Shown in pieces: positions 63,201 to 64,000 of a stretch of DNA of 64,000 bases. Where the stretch lies: positions 6,634,001-6,698,000 of the forward strand of contig NC_091869.1 in assembly GCF_019399895.1 (NCBI RefSeq), given 5' to 3'. The position numbers and the translations under genes were made by a program. The notes beneath the pieces were generated by a model that was not told the origin of the DNA, made no database searches, and was given only the letters and a program-made list of their open reading frames with translations. Position 1 is the stretch's first letter, and every line of letters starts with the position of its first letter. This DNA comes from Cardiocondyla obscurior (Eukaryota > Arthropoda > Insecta > Hymenoptera > Formicidae).

Positions 63201-64000
63201 TTGAGCGCGTATTCCGGAAACGTTAGGTATCGTCGATCGAGGCGTTGATTAACGACCGAGCTGCAGATCGGCGATTCCAGCTCGAAGTCGAGGTCGACTT
63301 TTTTGTCCCTTTCGCCACACGGCAATACGTCACGCGTCCCGGTTTCGGGGTGTAATTAAAGAGAGCGCGGAACAGCATGACGCCTCAGGCCTGTCTGGGG
63401 GGTGTAAGAAGCGGGGCGAGGCGACCGGGTACGCTGAGGGTACGCGCGGGATATAAGGGACGTGTTTTACCGAGGGATACTTACACACCATCCCCGCGCG
63501 GCACATATTTTCATATAACAAAACCATCTGCGTGCCGCGCATAACAAATTTCAACTGATTTATAGCGAGCCCGTTGGCGGTGGAAGGCCGCAAATTTTCG
63601 CAGTTACGAAAGCCGACGACTGCGCCGTTACGAAACGACCGTGCTCTTACTCTCGGTTTATAAAATTTCGTCTCTTCGAGTCTGGATACCGCCCGAAAGG
63701 ATCGTAAGTGGCTCCCGACGGACGCGAATCGTTTTCGAAGCGAGCGGACGACGATTTCTGCATCGCGGGACTAGCGTTAAAAAAAGAAAAAATAAAAAAA
63801 AAGTAGCAAAAAAAATGCGCGACCTTTCTTCGCGCGCGAAAATGCGGAAGTATGATGAAGTTTCCCGAACTTCGAAGCCGTTCGAAGCCTCGCATTCCTG
63901 GCCTCATCCCAAAGCGACGGAGAAATTGAAAAGGACATCACGTCTCCCAGGGGTTTAATGCTGATATCCGCTGGAAAGACGACCTTAAAGGGTTGCAAAG
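60251..64000. other. Upstream sequence, no supported gene
   Basis: CpG-rich around 60.25-60.6, 61.1-61.5 and 63.2-63.7 kb with AT-rich gaps. One coding-like open segment lies at 61106-61297 (+) and a strong isolated donor, TGCT|gtaagtat, at about 61687 (+), but neither could be built into a gene. Confidence 0.4.

Overview
This is nuclear genomic DNA from an insect, most likely a hymenopteran and perhaps an ant. It has AT-rich spacers full of (AT)n, poly-A and poly-T tracts, CpG-rich islands, small spliced genes, and a MYT1-family gene with insect-style polyglutamine and low-complexity inserts. The lineage call is inference; the splice models below were read directly from the sequence and their frames check arithmetically.

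Layout. About 1-11.9 kb has no gene I can support; it is AT-rich spacer or UTR-like sequence with microsatellites. At 12.19-13.16 kb (+) lies a complete three-exon ESCRT-III gene, CHMP6/Vps20 (213 aa). At 14.4-16.7 kb is a CpG-rich block built of diverged tandem duplications. It includes two minus-strand exon-like copies whose donors would join one downstream exon in the same phase. At 19.9-29.4 kb (+) is a small gene for a two-pass membrane protein with three PPxY motifs (164 aa, or 170 aa with a possible upstream start exon). About 29.7-35.3 kb is spacer and 3' flank with simple repeats.

From 59.5 kb down to 35.4 kb on the minus strand, one large gene fills the rest. It is a MYT1/MYT1L/ST18-family C2HC zinc-finger transcription factor, reconstructed as 15 coding exons (5,235 nt, 1,744 aa). 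It has six C-X4-C-X4-H-X7-H-X5-C fingers in a 2+4 arrangement, a 27-residue glutamine run, proline/SPQ-rich linkers, a coiled coil and the conserved C-terminal tail. A non-coding 5' exon probably ends at 59,823. The remainder to 64 kb is upstream and promoter sequence with no convincing gene.

The genes are functionally unrelated neighbours: endosomal sorting (CHMP6), a probable NEDD4-family ligase adaptor (PY protein), and neural transcription control (MYT1). A loose link is that ESCRT-III and PPxY/NEDD4 proteins both act in endosomal sorting. No tRNA, rRNA, CRISPR array or intact transposon was seen.
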